NCBI RefSeq assembly: GCF_001477495.1
Contig: NZ_LDTF01000007.1
Span: forward strand, 248,001 to 312,000
Source of the DNA: Sphingomonas yabuuchiae
GTDB taxonomy: Bacteria; Pseudomonadota; Alphaproteobacteria; Sphingomonadales; Sphingomonadaceae
DNA: 64,000 bases
Reading direction: 5' to 3'
Below, in pieces: positions 1 to 8,720 of the stretch; position 1 is the first letter of the stretch, and every line of letters starts with the position of its first letter. A program made the position numbers and the translations under genes. The notes under the pieces were generated by a model that was not told the DNA's origin, ran no database searches, and was given only the letters and a program-made list of their open reading frames with translations.

Positions 1-131
1 TGGCCCTCCGGCAAACGGCCGCCCTTAATATTCTCGACAGGGACAAGCCGGATCAACGGGGCGTAGGCGCACAGGACCGCCCCCATGATCGTCGCGCCGT
101 CGATCACGTCCTCAATCGGCTGATCGCTCAT
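1..131 (-). CDS. DUF3168-like tail completion/terminator protein, partial
   Basis: Only the first 43 codons are inside the window; the gene continues off the left edge. The N-terminus has an Asp/Ile-rich helix followed by PLIRLVPVENI and GGRLPEG, which resembles the start of DUF3168 proteins (tail-terminator-like proteins that cap the tail tube at the neck). Its ATG overlaps the stop of the HK97 gp10-like gene by four bases (ATGA), so it is translationally coupled. A DUF3168 gene directly after gp10 is the usual order in HK97-type phages. The family call rests on a short fragment plus position. Confidence 0.6.
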   Translation of the reverse strand, partial: MSDQPIEDVIDGATIMGAVLCAYAPLIRLVPVENIKGGRLPEG

Positions 132-658
132 TGGTCATCGTCCATGTCGTCTGGCCCAATCCCCTTGCGGGTCAGGCGGTTGGTGATGAATTGCTGCGCG
201 GCGCGGATCGCCTCGGCTTCCTTCACGTCCAGCGCGGGACGCAGGAACGGGAAGGCGCGCGATCCGGTGTGAAAGACCTCCGGCCCGACCGGCCGCCCAC
301 CAATCACAAGCGTGGGGCTGGCCTTGCTGTCCTTCAGTTTCTGATTCAGCTTTCGCGCGCCGATGCCGCCAACGGCCGCGATGAAGTGCGGCGCGGTGCC
401 GTATTCGAGCCAGACGCCTAGCGAATAGCTGAAGCCCCGCTTGACCGTCACGACGACGCGGATCGTGTCATCCGTGACGGCGCGGGCCTTCACGACGATA
501 TCCGCCGCTACGCGGTCCGACTCGCACCGATCGCGCGCTTCCTCTGCAATGACCTTCGCACCTGCACGCGCCGCGCCGGGCAGCAGCTTGGTCCGGCAAT
601 AGTCGGGGATCGCGGCTATGTAGCGCTTGACCTCATCGCGCCCTGTGACCTTGGCCAC
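128..658 (-). CDS. HK97 gp10-like head-tail/tail-completion protein
   Basis: About 176 residues. The N-terminus has a long helix with AARAGAKVIAEEAR, followed by beta-rich segments (VVVTVKRGFSYSLGVWLEYGTAPH) typical of HK97-gp10-like proteins, which sit at the head-tail or tail-tube interface. I chose a GTG at 658 because it lies one base after the stop of the upstream head-closure gene. A longer frame reaches 706 but would overlap that gene by about 45 bases. The gene is part of the leftward morphogenesis operon and its stop overlaps the next start. An N-terminal extension cannot be excluded. Confidence 0.75.
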   Translation of the reverse strand: MAKVTGRDEVKRYIAAIPDYCRTKLLPGAARAGAKVIAEEARDRCESDRVAADIVVKARAVTDDTIRVVVTVKRGFSYSLGVWLEYGTAPHFIAAVGGIGARKLNQKLKDSKASPTLVIGGRPVGPEVFHTGSRAFPFLRPALDVKEAEAIRAAQQFITNRLTRKGIGPDDMDDDQ

Positions 659-659
659 G

Positions 660-1025
660 TCAGGCCGGGTTTCCGGCCGGGGTGGTTTCCTCGGCCATAA
701 ACTCAATCAGATAGCGCCGCCCGATCTCGGCTGGACCTGCAACGATTTGCAGCACCCGCCCATCGACGATGAACCGCATCCGGGCGGTCAGCCCCGGCCG
801 ATAGCGGATGCGGATGCGGGCGGGACGCTTGGCGATCGTCAGCCCTTCTGACAGATTTTCCCCCCGGCTGGGCAGTGTGTCGCGGACCTCTGCCCAAATC
901 TTGCCGCTGGTCACGGATACCCATTTGCCCCGTCCGGCACCCCCAAAGGTCTTGTCCGCCTCGGGTTGCTCCAGCTGGACACGCTTATTGGGCCGAAAAG
1001 CGGCCCGTTGATCCTTGCCAGCCAT
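660..1025 (-). CDS. Phage head closure / head-tail adaptor protein
   Basis: About 121 residues with the beta-barrel pattern of the SPP1 gp16 / HK97 gp7 head-closure family: an early basic segment, a WAEVR motif, then a run of beta strands that includes the RIRIRYRPGL and MRFIVDGRVLQI stretches. Such proteins form the ring that closes the portal after packaging and docks the tail. The start is the ATG at 1025, which overlaps the upstream TGA by one base (TGATG). The preceding TTG is a less likely start. The gene lies between the connector and gp10-like genes, as expected for this module. Confidence 0.82.
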   Translation of the reverse strand: MAGKDQRAAFRPNKRVQLEQPEADKTFGGAGRGKWVSVTSGKIWAEVRDTLPSRGENLSEGLTIAKRPARIRIRYRPGLTARMRFIVDGRVLQIVAGPAEIGRRYLIEFMAEETTPAGNPA

Positions 1026-1318
1026 CAACCGACCGATGGACGGCTATAGGGGCCGACCAGCGCCGTAAGTGCGGTAAGGTTGGAAAATGGATCCTCGGGG
1101 TTGTTGAACAGGTCGATCAGCGCCACCCGAATGCCATGCACCACAGGCGGGGGAAGTTGACCGTCCGGCCATCCGCGCTCCCCGGTCAAAGGCCGCTCCA
1201 TATAGTCCGCGACGAACTGAACGGCGGTGGAAATCAGCGACTGCAACAGGCTGTCGCTGATTTCGTCATCGACCTTCAGCCATTCGCGGGCAGTGGCCAG
1301 CGAGACGATTTCCGCCAT
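1025..1318 (-). CDS. Phage head-tail connector protein (HK97 gp6-like)
   Basis: About 97 residues. Starts MAEIVSLATAREWLKVDDEISDS, the hallmark N-terminus of gp6-like DNA-packaging/connector proteins (short all-alpha proteins that form a ring under the portal). The C-terminal half has a helix ending in LFNNPEDP. It is tightly coupled to the head-closure gene downstream (one-base overlap) and lies just after the capsid region, which agrees with its role. The family assignment is strong by motif and context. Confidence 0.85.
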   Translation of the reverse strand: MAEIVSLATAREWLKVDDEISDSLLQSLISTAVQFVADYMERPLTGERGWPDGQLPPPVVHGIRVALIDLFNNPEDPFSNLTALTALVGPYSRPSVG

Positions 1319-1342
1319 GACGTGTCCTCTGCCCGCGCTGGA

Positions 1343-1507
1343 TCAGGCTTGGGGAGCGGCCGAACCGCTCTTACCCTTCGGAGCCTCGACGGCCTCCGCA
1401 ACCCCGGCCTTGATCAGTTCTGCCTCGGTTTCCGCGTCGAACGCCGCGACCTCATCCTGATTGTAAATGGTGCCCACCTGAGTGGTTTCGAGAAAAGTGA
1501 CCGCCAT
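1343..1507 (-). CDS. Small hypothetical phage protein between capsid and connector genes
   Basis: About 54 residues starting MAVTFLETTQVGTIYNQDEVAAFDAE truncated here to its first feature: an acidic, Ala/Glu-rich protein with a Lys/Ser/Ala tail. Proteins of this size and position, between capsid and gp6-like genes, are common in HK97-type phages, but I do not recognise a domain. The ATG at 1507 is preferred over an upstream ATG because a GGAGG-like sequence lies at good spacing upstream. A role in head decoration or connector assembly would be a guess from position only. Confidence 0.6.
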   Translation of the reverse strand: MAVTFLETTQVGTIYNQDEVAAFDAETEAELIKAGVAEAVEAPKGKSGSAAPQA

Positions 1508-1582
1508 GATGGCCTCCAGAAATGGAAAAGGCGGACCCGACACGCGGACCCGCCTGAGATGGTTGGAGATTGATCGCCGGGC

Positions 1583-2890
1583 TTACGGTGCCCAGGTCAC
1601 GCCCGTCAGGACCGCCGCTGCGCGATCGTAGCGCAGCTGCGTGTCATGCTCTTCGATCAGGCGGATGACCGTTTCGTCGTTCGAGAATGCCGCCCGGATC
1701 ACGCCGCCATCGTCATACGCGGCCGTGTCCGACGCCGCCAACGCGACCTGATAGGTGTCGCCGATCAGGAATTGCGACCAGTCGCCGAAATACAGTTCCG
1801 ACTCGTTGCCGCCCGCGCCCAGATTGTCGGGCACCGAAGTCGTCTCGGCGATCTTGTAGCCCTTCAGCGTGCCGTTCGCTTCGATCGACGGATAGACGAT
1901 GTTGCCGTTGCCATCGCGCAGGCTGGCCAGGAACTCACGAACGCGCGGGCTCATGACCCAGCCGCAGCTGATCATCGGTACATTGGCGTTCTTCACCGCC
2001 AGCGTCATGCGCCCCAGGTCCGACGAAACGGTCACGAGGTTGGGATTGCCGGTCATCGCCAGAATGTTCCCGGCCGCGACCAGATTGCGAACGCCGGTCG
2101 GCGCAACTGCGCTGCCCGCACCGCGCAGGAACTGCTGGTCTTCCTTGACCGCCGCACTGTCGAGCAGATCGTCGCGGACCATCTGGTCGACGCCATAGCT
2201 GGCACGACGGATCAGCTGATTGGTGATCGGCACCAGTGCCATCAGCTTCTTGGCGGTCATGTTCAGATTGCCAACCTGCATGTCGGTGGTCGGCGCCGGA
2301 ACGCGTTCACCCACATAGCCCGCCTGCGTGCCCGCCGTCTTCTTGCGCATGGTCAAGTTGCCATCCGGCATCGGCACCGACCGCGCCCCCAGATTGCGGA
2401 TGACGACGCGCGGGCGCAGCAAGCCGATAAAGTCGCGGCTGTAATCGGTGTCGACCAGATAGCCGCCCTTGGTGTTGGTCGACTGTTCCATGTTGGCGAC
2501 AATCTGGCCGGTTTCATCACCGAACACAGTTTGCGCGTGGTTCGCCATCGCCCGCTGATCATTGCCACCCGTCGCGGCCAACGACAGGGCGATGCGACCG
2601 ACCATCACGCCCGGCTCCAGCTTTTCCTTCACGGCTGCCGGAACGGTGCCACCGCCCGCGCCGGCACCACCGACATGGATCGGCTTGGCGGCCGATGCCT
2701 TCAGCGCCAGCGTCGTTTCCTCGCGACCGACCGCCGCTTGGAGACGTTCGGCTTCCGCCTTGTGCTTGTCGAACGCTGTCTGTTCCTCGGCCGTCAGGTC
2801 ACGGTTGTTGTCATTGCTGGCGGCGTCGAGGATCGCTTCCATCGATCCGACTTCGGCCGCCAGACTTGCCCGTAGCGCGGTAATGCGCAT
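1583..2890 (-). CDS. HK97-family major capsid protein
   Basis: About 435 residues. The first 90 or so form a charged helical region (SMEAILDAASNDNN, EEQTAFDKHKAEAERLQ) that looks like the HK97 delta scaffolding domain. The rest carries HK97-fold segments: a GGYLVDTDYS stretch before the N-arm, ARSVPMPDGNLTMRKK, ITNQLIRRAS and a C-terminal AAYDDGGVIRAAFSNDETVIRLI region. It forms the icosahedral shell and is probably cleaved by the S49 protease encoded just upstream. The start at 2890 has an AAGGAG box seven bases upstream; an in-frame ATG at 2896 is too close to that box. The cleavage point near residue 100 is inferred, not seen. Confidence 0.93.
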   Translation of the reverse strand: MRITALRASLAAEVGSMEAILDAASNDNNRDLTAEEQTAFDKHKAEAERLQAAVGREETTLALKASAAKPIHVGGAGAGGGTVPAAVKEKLEPGVMVGRIALSLAATGGNDQRAMANHAQTVFGDETGQIVANMEQSTNTKGGYLVDTDYSRDFIGLLRPRVVIRNLGARSVPMPDGNLTMRKKTAGTQAGYVGERVPAPTTDMQVGNLNMTAKKLMALVPITNQLIRRASYGVDQMVRDDLLDSAAVKEDQQFLRGAGSAVAPTGVRNLVAAGNILAMTGNPNLVTVSSDLGRMTLAVKNANVPMISCGWVMSPRVREFLASLRDGNGNIVYPSIEANGTLKGYKIAETTSVPDNLGAGGNESELYFGDWSQFLIGDTYQVALAASDTAAYDDGGVIRAAFSNDETVIRLIEEHDTQLRYDRAAAVLTGVTWAP

Positions 2891-2909
2891 CGTCATTCTC
2901 CTTGGTGGA

Positions 2910-3839
2910 TTACAGCCCGGCGCGCGCTTGCGCCAAGGCCAGGTGGTTCGCCGCGGCGGCCCGCCGGGGCGCTGCCGGAGGGGCGGTTCGGGCAAGCCGC
3001 CGGATCGCCCCGTCAAGGCCATCGGCCTCCACGCGGTCGACCATCCCGGCCGCCTTTGCGTCCTTCCCGGTCAGGGTGCCGCCCTTGCCGAAATCGGCCC
3101 GGACGGTAGCTTCAGAGACACCGCGCCCCTTGGCCACGGTGCTAATGAACACGGATTCGATGGCGTCGAGCGTCGAGCGCAGAGCGGCCCGGCCTTCCTC
3201 GGTCGAAAGGTCCGGCCGCTTGTTCGGCGCGCCGGTGCTGGTGATGTCGATAGACCGCCGCCCCGACATGTCCGGCCCTTCCTGATAGGAAGTCGACATG
3301 CACACGCCGATCGAACCCACCACGCCGGTTGGATCAAGACTGATCCCGCCCGACGCCTGACTGGCGATCCAGTACACGGCCGAACAGCATTGGCCCGACA
3401 CATGAACCGCCAACGGCTTGGAAAAATTGGCGACAAAGCGGGCAAAGTCGTGGATGCCCGACACCGCCCCGCCGGGGCTATCGATCGTCATCAGGACGTT
3501 CCGCACCTCCGGCGAGGCCTCCAGCGCCCGCAGATCGGCCGCCACGGCGTCGAGCGTCGTCGCGCCAGACGTCGCCAGTCCCCCAGCACGGGGAAAGACC
3601 GGCCCGAACATCGGCACGATACCGACGCCATCACGAAGGGCGGCCGTGCGCGTCCCCGGTGCCCGTTCACCCATCCGGGCGGTCGCATCGGCAAACCGCG
3701 CCTCATGCCCGTCCCGCTCCACCGCGATCAGCGACGGATGATCCATCATGCGAAGCGCAATCGCTTCGATCGCGTCGAGATAGGCGGGCACGATCGCCCA
3801 CGGCTCCGACCGGATCGCGGCCAGGACATGCTGGTTCAT
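2910..3839 (-). CDS. S49-family (SppA-like) prohead protease
   Basis: About 309 residues. The core has the S49 pattern: a VRNVLMTIDSPGG oxyanion-type loop, then the segment QCCSAVYWIASQA, where the serine is the likely nucleophile, followed by DPTGVVGSIGV. S49 peptidases act as capsid maturation proteases in many phages, cutting the scaffolding domain. It lies between portal and capsid genes, with its ATG overlapping the portal stop by four bases. The C-terminus is Ala/Arg rich. A ClpP-type protease is the main alternative and is disfavoured by the SppA-like GVVGSIGV motif. Confidence 0.88.
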   Translation of the reverse strand: MNQHVLAAIRSEPWAIVPAYLDAIEAIALRMMDHPSLIAVERDGHEARFADATARMGERAPGTRTAALRDGVGIVPMFGPVFPRAGGLATSGATTLDAVAADLRALEASPEVRNVLMTIDSPGGAVSGIHDFARFVANFSKPLAVHVSGQCCSAVYWIASQASGGISLDPTGVVGSIGVCMSTSYQEGPDMSGRRSIDITSTGAPNKRPDLSTEEGRAALRSTLDAIESVFISTVAKGRGVSEATVRADFGKGGTLTGKDAKAAGMVDRVEADGLDGAIRRLARTAPPAAPRRAAAANHLALAQARAGL

Positions 3840-5188
3840 TCGTCTTCCTCGGACTGTTGGGGCGGCGCTGGCGGCCGGGGTGGTTGGGCAAGGGGCTGCC
3901 CTTCAATCTGCGAGCCGGAACCGACGCGGTATTCGTCACCGCCGGGGCGGTCGTTCATGTTCTCTTTCCGCCGGACCGTGTTGGGGTTCATGATCCCCTT
4001 GTCGATCGCCACGGCATAAGCCTGATAACGGGTCAGGATATCGCCCTTCAGCATGGCCTCGGGCATGAACTCGAAGAAATGACCCTCATCAGCGAATTGA
4101 TGGGTCATGTGGGCCGCGCCACGTTCGAAGTGGGCGAGCATCGAATACAGGTACAATTCGAGGCTCTGATGCTCGATATTCGAAAAGGTCGCACGGGTCA
4201 GTTCGAATAGGACGTGCGGTGCAACACCAAAGGCCCGCGCTACCTCCAGAACGCCAAAACCACGCGACTCGATAAACTGCGAAGCCTTGTTGTCATGGGC
4301 CAGAAACTTGGCGTCCATTTCCTGATCCAGCACCGCAACCGAGCCCGCATTTTGCGGCCCCGCAAAGCGCTGTTGCCAGTCGGACCGGATCGCCTCTTTG
4401 CCCGGCCGGTCAATCTTGGCCTTGGTGGTCAGGATGGTCGACGGCTGGGCGTTGTTCTCCCAGAACCGCCGGGCGAAATCGCTGGTCGACGCGGCCGACT
4501 CGAACGTGTTGCCCAACAGCTTCAGCCGATCGATGCCGACCAGACCGTCACGGCTGAACCCCGGCACGAACCAAATGTCGTTGCGGGTCAGGCGATCCCG
4601 CGACCCATCGGGCAGCTGTGCGTCATAAAACATTTCCAGCCCGTCCTGCCGGTCCCAATGCTGAACCGGCGCGATCCCATCCGGCACCAAGCGGCTAAGG
4701 GCATTGGGGCGGTAGAGGGCGTCGCGGTGGATGAAGGCCCCGAAGCGACCGCGCATCAGCAAATCGCCCATCATCAGCTCTTTGAGCAGATAGGCGGGCT
4801 GGACGGCGTTGGCGCTGGTCGACAGCATTCGGGCTTGCGGCGCGTCGTCGACCCGCTCTTTGCCCTCGGGCGTGTTGCGGTAATAATGGACGGGCGTCAT
4901 GGCGTAGAGGCCGCAAAGCACCTCCAGCGCCCGAAGCACGGCCGGAACGCTCATGGCCCGCGCTTCCCCCATCGGGGCACCCGACCGATTGCCGCCCAGC
5001 AGGTTCAACACGGTCATGCCCTTGGGATCGTTCAGACCGTCCGCGCCTGCGATCAGCCCAGCCTGCCCGGCGTCGCCACGGATGGCCCACCCGCCATGCA
5101 CTGACGGCATCGGCGCGGCCGGGGCCACATGGGACGCATCGGCCCGGAACGCGCGCGCCGCGTTCCGGGCGCGATCGATAAATCCCAT
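3836..5188 (-). CDS. HK97-type portal protein
   Basis: About 450 residues starting MGFIDRARNAARAF. Recognisable portal blocks include SVPAVLRALEVLCGLYAMTP near the start, a WDRQDGLEMFYD segment, DIWFVPGFSRDGLVGIDRLK and RSDWQQRFAGPQNAGSV, followed by a proline-rich acidic tail. It forms the dodecameric ring at one vertex through which DNA is packaged. The start at 5188 lies two bases after the terminase stop with a GGGGAT box upstream; a longer in-frame reading to 5356 would overlap the terminase heavily and is rejected. The stop is coupled to the protease start. Confidence 0.92.
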   Translation of the reverse strand: MGFIDRARNAARAFRADASHVAPAAPMPSVHGGWAIRGDAGQAGLIAGADGLNDPKGMTVLNLLGGNRSGAPMGEARAMSVPAVLRALEVLCGLYAMTPVHYYRNTPEGKERVDDAPQARMLSTSANAVQPAYLLKELMMGDLLMRGRFGAFIHRDALYRPNALSRLVPDGIAPVQHWDRQDGLEMFYDAQLPDGSRDRLTRNDIWFVPGFSRDGLVGIDRLKLLGNTFESAASTSDFARRFWENNAQPSTILTTKAKIDRPGKEAIRSDWQQRFAGPQNAGSVAVLDQEMDAKFLAHDNKASQFIESRGFGVLEVARAFGVAPHVLFELTRATFSNIEHQSLELYLYSMLAHFERGAAHMTHQFADEGHFFEFMPEAMLKGDILTRYQAYAVAIDKGIMNPNTVRRKENMNDRPGGDEYRVGSGSQIEGQPLAQPPRPPAPPQQSEEDE

Positions 5189-5190
5189 GC

Positions 5191-6921
5191 TCAAATCCCC
5201 GTATATTCGAATGAACCGGCTGCTGCCGGGTTCTCGGTCATCAGCATCACGGCGTTGAACATTGCCGCCAGCGGATCGATTTTGGCGCTGGGCGTGGCCT
5301 TCACGATGGCCACCGCGCTTGCGCCGCGCGGCTCCATTTTCGCGTTGCCGACGCACCAGCGCATCAGTTCCTTGCCCTCATGCCGCAGCGTCCGCGCTGC
5401 GACCTTCCGGGCCGCGCCCTTGATAGCGGCGCTCAATTTGTAGCCCTGCCCGATCGACCGCAGCTGATTGTCAGGGTCGAAGCCTCGGGCGACCAGTTCG
5501 TCCACGATCGCCGACACGCCCACCGGGTCCAGCCCGATCGCGCCGGTTTCGGGGAAAAGCCCGGCATCCCTGACGCGGCAAAGCGCATCCACGACGCCGC
5601 GCACATCCTCGGTCAACTCTTGGTCTTCCTCGTCGTCATCCGCCTCCAGGTCGATGACGACGCAATCGGGCATGACGCATTTGAAGAGGGTTTCTTCCGC
5701 GACCAGTTCGTCCAGCTTGGTCGCGATATCCTTGCGGCGATCCCACACGACCGACCAAGCCCAAGCCCGGCACCAGACCAGCCAGCGCTTTGACCCCTTT
5801 TCCCGGCCGATGAGGCATAGCCCCAAAAGGTCATCCAGACCGCCCCCGTCGATCCCGGCCACGACGACTTCGCATCGCCGGATCATCGCATCGAGGGTCA
5901 GCGCCGTATCAGCAGCCGCATCCCAAAAATCAGCGCCGGTCCACCGATCACGCGAAAGGCGGGTGCCGATTTCAACATTAAGGTGCTTGGACAGGAAGAT
6001 TTGCAGGATGCCCGGTTCCCCGGCCATCGCCTCCCGCAACTTGCCTTCCAACCATTCGGCGTCGACCGAGCGGCCGATGTTGGGATTGGTCACATAGAAA
6101 TTGGCCGGGTCGAGATAGGCTTTGCTCTCGATCATCGTGGCCGGGAACTCATAGAGCATCCCCAGCTTGCGCGGATCGATGATCGTCCCGTCACGAACGC
6201 CCCGGAACAGGTCCAGCAGCCGCTTGAACTCGCCGCGCGGCGCTTCGTCGGAATGAGTGGAGAGGTAGACCACGAACCCTTCCGGGCGACTGACCAGCCC
6301 GCCAAGAGCTTCCATCAGCATCGCAGCGGCCTTCGGATTTTTTCCGAACAGCCATACCTCTTCGACCAAGACGAACCCGGCCTTTTTGCCGCCGACGATT
6401 TCGCTGTCAGCGGCCACCACCTTCAGTTCCGAGCCGTTATCGAGATGCTTGATCGTCCGTAGATGCTCCACGGGTTTCAGCAGCTTCGACAATTCCGGGT
6501 CAGCCCGAACCATTCCCATGGCCGGGGTAAAGACGTTGTTCGCAATCTCCTTGGTAGGGGCGAGCACCAACAGTTCGTTGGCATCGCGCCAGTTCAGCAC
6601 TAGCGCCGTGATCATGATCCCGGCGGCAATCGTGGACTTGGCGTTTTTCTTGCTGATCAGCAGGAAAAACTCGTTGATCAGCTGGCGGCACTTGATCGGG
6701 TCATAGGCCCCGAAAATGGCCCCCACGAACTCAAACACGAAATCGTCACAGGCTTCGCCGAACGTCGGTTGTCCGGGCACGTCGACGATGCGCAGGCTCT
6801 TGAAGATGGCCAACGCCTCTTCCGCCTGATCGGGGAACAGCGGTGGCGGGACAAGGCTGCGCCCCTCCACGATCCGGGTTTCCCAATCGGGACACCCGGT
6901 TGACCATTCCAACTGTCGCAC
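5191..6921 (-). CDS. Terminase large subunit (packaging ATPase/nuclease)
   Basis: About 576 residues. A deviant Walker A is visible near residue 90 (ISKKNAKST), a Walker B with catalytic Glu near 185 (VLVEEVW), a coupling-type LSTHSDE motif, and a C-terminal RNase H-like nuclease region opening with VVAGIDGGG. This is the motor that pumps DNA through the portal and cuts concatemers. The start appears to be GTG (6921), four bases after the small-subunit stop. The neighbouring HNH gene points to a cos-type packaging system by established association; the cut site itself was not located. Confidence 0.92.
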   Translation of the reverse strand: MRQLEWSTGCPDWETRIVEGRSLVPPPLFPDQAEEALAIFKSLRIVDVPGQPTFGEACDDFVFEFVGAIFGAYDPIKCRQLINEFFLLISKKNAKSTIAAGIMITALVLNWRDANELLVLAPTKEIANNVFTPAMGMVRADPELSKLLKPVEHLRTIKHLDNGSELKVVAADSEIVGGKKAGFVLVEEVWLFGKNPKAAAMLMEALGGLVSRPEGFVVYLSTHSDEAPRGEFKRLLDLFRGVRDGTIIDPRKLGMLYEFPATMIESKAYLDPANFYVTNPNIGRSVDAEWLEGKLREAMAGEPGILQIFLSKHLNVEIGTRLSRDRWTGADFWDAAADTALTLDAMIRRCEVVVAGIDGGGLDDLLGLCLIGREKGSKRWLVWCRAWAWSVVWDRRKDIATKLDELVAEETLFKCVMPDCVVIDLEADDDEEDQELTEDVRGVVDALCRVRDAGLFPETGAIGLDPVGVSAIVDELVARGFDPDNQLRSIGQGYKLSAAIKGAARKVAARTLRHEGKELMRWCVGNAKMEPRGASAVAIVKATPSAKIDPLAAMFNAVMLMTENPAAAGSFEYTGI

Positions 6922-6925
6922 GGCG

Positions 6926-7396
6926 TCAGTTCAACAGTCTCGGCCCCTGACGGGGCTTGAACTTTTGCGCGGCTTCCTTGGCGGCTTCCTGCGCCAATTC
7001 CTTTTTGCCAAGGGCGGGGGCTTTCGGCCCACGGCCGCGATCACGGACGCTGTTCGCCACGTCCTTCAGGGCAGCCTTGTCGAGTTGCTTCAGCAGTTCC
7101 TTTTCGGCCGCGACGTTGCCCGCCTGGGCGGCGTCGTTCAGCCGCGACAGCTGCGTCATTTCCATGCGAAGGCGCGCATCCTTCTGGCGACGCACCTCGG
7201 AAAAATAAACCTTGCGCAGAGTCGGAGCCGACACACCGATCACAATCGCGGCCTCTTTGACGCTTAGGCCGCGTGCGAACGCCAACAACACCTTGTTGCT
7301 GTTCTGGAGGGTCCACCGATGCTCCGGCCGCCCACGGGCTTCCCTGTCCGGCTGGATAGGGTCGCCAAACAGATCGAGCCCAGAATTATCGGCCAC
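6926..7396 (-). CDS. Terminase small subunit
   Basis: About 156 residues. Contains an N-terminal helix-turn-helix ([21 protein letters not shown]) that would bind the packaging site, followed by a helical oligomerisation region and a Lys/Gln/Ala-rich tail that ends RQGPRLLN. No ATG is available near the expected start. I chose the GTG at 7396, with GGAG about 12 bases upstream, because the family normally starts shortly before the HTH. It sits directly before the large subunit. The start codon is the weakest part of the call. Confidence 0.82.
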   Translation of the reverse strand: MADNSGLDLFGDPIQPDREARGRPEHRWTLQNSNKVLLAFARGLSVKEAAIVIGVSAPTLRKVYFSEVRRQKDARLRMEMTQLSRLNDAAQAGNVAAEKELLKQLDKAALKDVANSVRDRGRGPKAPALGKKELAQEAAKEAAQKFKPRQGPRLLN

Positions 7397-7475
7397 TGGA
7401 AAAAAATTCTCCGAATGAGAGCGGTTGCGGTCTAGGGCCAGGGGCGTCCCAGAGATTGGACCCACCCCCCACCTG

Positions 7476-7832
7476 TCAGCGGGCGCGATGCTCTTGCCGT
7501 TGCTTCGCGCTGTCGTGGCAGGGCTTGCACAGGCACCACAGGTTGTCCTGATCCCAAAACATGGCCTCATCGCCCCGATGCGGTTCGCGGTGGTCCGCGA
7601 CCAGCTGGGCCGTGTCAGGCTCGACGCGACCGCACCCCGGCCATTGGCAGGTGAACAGATCGCGCGTGAGAATGACCATGCGCAGGCGCTGCCATCGCGC
7701 CGTCTTGTACCAGCGCCGCCACGGCTGGGCGTCCCGCTCCCTGTCCCGCTCAACCCGCGTGCTGGGCGCATCCCGGCCGATCCGTGACCGCAACCCGTTC
7801 AGGCGCGGCTTCAGTCCAGTCAATTTGACCAT
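7476..7832 (-). CDS. HNH endonuclease next to the terminase genes
   Basis: About 118 residues with a complete HNH module: CQWPGCG near the middle, ADHREPHRGDEAMFWD (first His), DNLWCLCKPCH (Asn and final His with CxxC zinc ligands). Established knowledge: HNH nucleases encoded beside TerS/TerL of HK97-like cos phages are needed for cutting and packaging of the phage DNA. The basic N-terminus probably contacts DNA. It is the first gene of the visible late operon, after a short spacer that contains an inverted repeat. Confidence 0.88.
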   Translation of the reverse strand: MVKLTGLKPRLNGLRSRIGRDAPSTRVERDRERDAQPWRRWYKTARWQRLRMVILTRDLFTCQWPGCGRVEPDTAQLVADHREPHRGDEAMFWDQDNLWCLCKPCHDSAKQRQEHRAR

Positions 7833-7971
7833 GCACCACCAAAGGAAAGGGCGGCGAGGCCGAAGCCGCGCCGCCCTGAAAGGCTAAGGGAGGAGTGGAA
7901 GCCGCGCCGCTAAAGGCCCGTTCCAGCGTGATAAGAAATAGGCCGATTTCGCCCGATAGACGAACAGCAAA

Positions 7972-7990
7972 ATGTGCGTCGGCCGCACAT
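7972..7990. repeat. Inverted repeat ATGTGCG-N5-CGCACAT after the DUF6362-like gene
   Basis: Perfect 7-base arms around a 5-base centre, directly beside the stop codon (7991) of the DUF6362-like gene and about 140 bases upstream of the HNH start. The ATGTGCG half-site recurs twice, 12 bases apart, on the other side of the same gene (8575-8582 and 8587-8594). It may be a protein binding site that controls the late operon or a weak hairpin; there is no T-run for a standard terminator. The rest of 7833-7971 shows nothing recognisable. Confidence 0.5.
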
Positions 7991-8527
7991 TCACCCGCTT
8001 GACACGCTAACGCCTGCTTTTCTGCGGTTTTGCGCCGCGATGATGGCGGCGAGGGCGCGGCCATACCGCATCCGCAGGCCGTCAGCGCCATGATCCAGGC
8101 CCATGCGCCGCAACATCTTGACCCACGAGATCTCGCGCTTGCCCGCCGCCAGCTGGGCGACAGCCAGCCCGACCAGCTTCCTATCGTCGGCGTCGAGCAC
8201 GCTCAGCCATCCGAATGCCTCCTCCATCTCGGCCACCTCTTCCCGCGTTTGCGAAGCCAGCCGCAACGGCACGTCGGAACTGGAGCCGTCACCACCACGC
8301 GCGTCATAGTCCCCGGACAGCGGATCGCGGGTGATCTCCGGCCATGCCGAGCGCAGCTGCTGCCAGCCCTGCTCGCGATCCGGCGTCCGCCAGCACGTTA
8401 GCAGCGCTTCGACCAAGCGGTCTTCGACCATGGCGAAGTTCATGACCACAGGTTCAGGGAGCTTGGAATTGTCCTTCCCAACAGAGGGAGGGTCATTGGG
8501 AGGGTAGGAACCGCAGAAATCAGCCAT
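7991..8527 (-). CDS. DUF6362-like phage protein, possible HTH regulator
   Basis: About 178 residues. The C-terminal half has the pattern DADDRKLVGLAVAQLAAGKREISW then WVKMLRRMGLDHGADGLRMRYGRALAAI, which resembles a sigma-like or HTH fold and the DUF6362 proteins often found in alphaproteobacterial prophages between replication and packaging genes. A role as late-gene regulator is inferred from this position and the flanking ATGTGCG repeats. I kept the ATG at 8527 because an AAGG lies nine bases upstream; a later ATG at 8443 is possible and would remove a Pro-rich start. The function is not established. Confidence 0.72.
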   Translation of the reverse strand: MADFCGSYPPNDPPSVGKDNSKLPEPVVMNFAMVEDRLVEALLTCWRTPDREQGWQQLRSAWPEITRDPLSGDYDARGGDGSSSDVPLRLASQTREEVAEMEEAFGWLSVLDADDRKLVGLAVAQLAAGKREISWVKMLRRMGLDHGADGLRMRYGRALAAIIAAQNRRKAGVSVSSG

Positions 8528-8720
8528 TTTTTGTACCTTAGGGAGCTTGGGAGGGAAATCGCGGAAGGTTTCTCATGTGCGCACCTATGTGCGCGGGCGC
8601 GCCTGCACGCACGGCCACCTTCCTGAAACTGCCTCCCGTCCCTCCCAGCGCTCCCGGAATGGCGGAAAACCGCGATTTCGTGCCTCCCCGCACCCTCCCT
8701 GCCACGAGAGGTTGGGAGGA
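8528..8720. promoter_or_regulatory. Repeat-rich intergenic region before the DUF6362-like gene
   Basis: No gene seen. It holds a direct repeat of ATGTGCGC at 8575-8582 and 8587-8594 (period 12), GC-rich purine/pyrimidine alternation after it, and an imperfect inverted pair made of AAATCGCGG (8556-8564) and CCGCGATTT (8670-8678), each next to a GGGAGG-type tract. The tract GGGAGCTTGG occurs at 8541 and again near 8458 inside the gene. The layout suggests control elements for the downstream leftward genes, but no clear sigma-70 promoter was identified. Confidence 0.4.

Noticed and set aside
7750-8091. Leftward 113-codon frame across the gap before the HNH gene
   Set aside because: Composition is Ala/Ser/Pro-rich, overlaps the DUF6362-like gene in another frame and has no recognisable motif.
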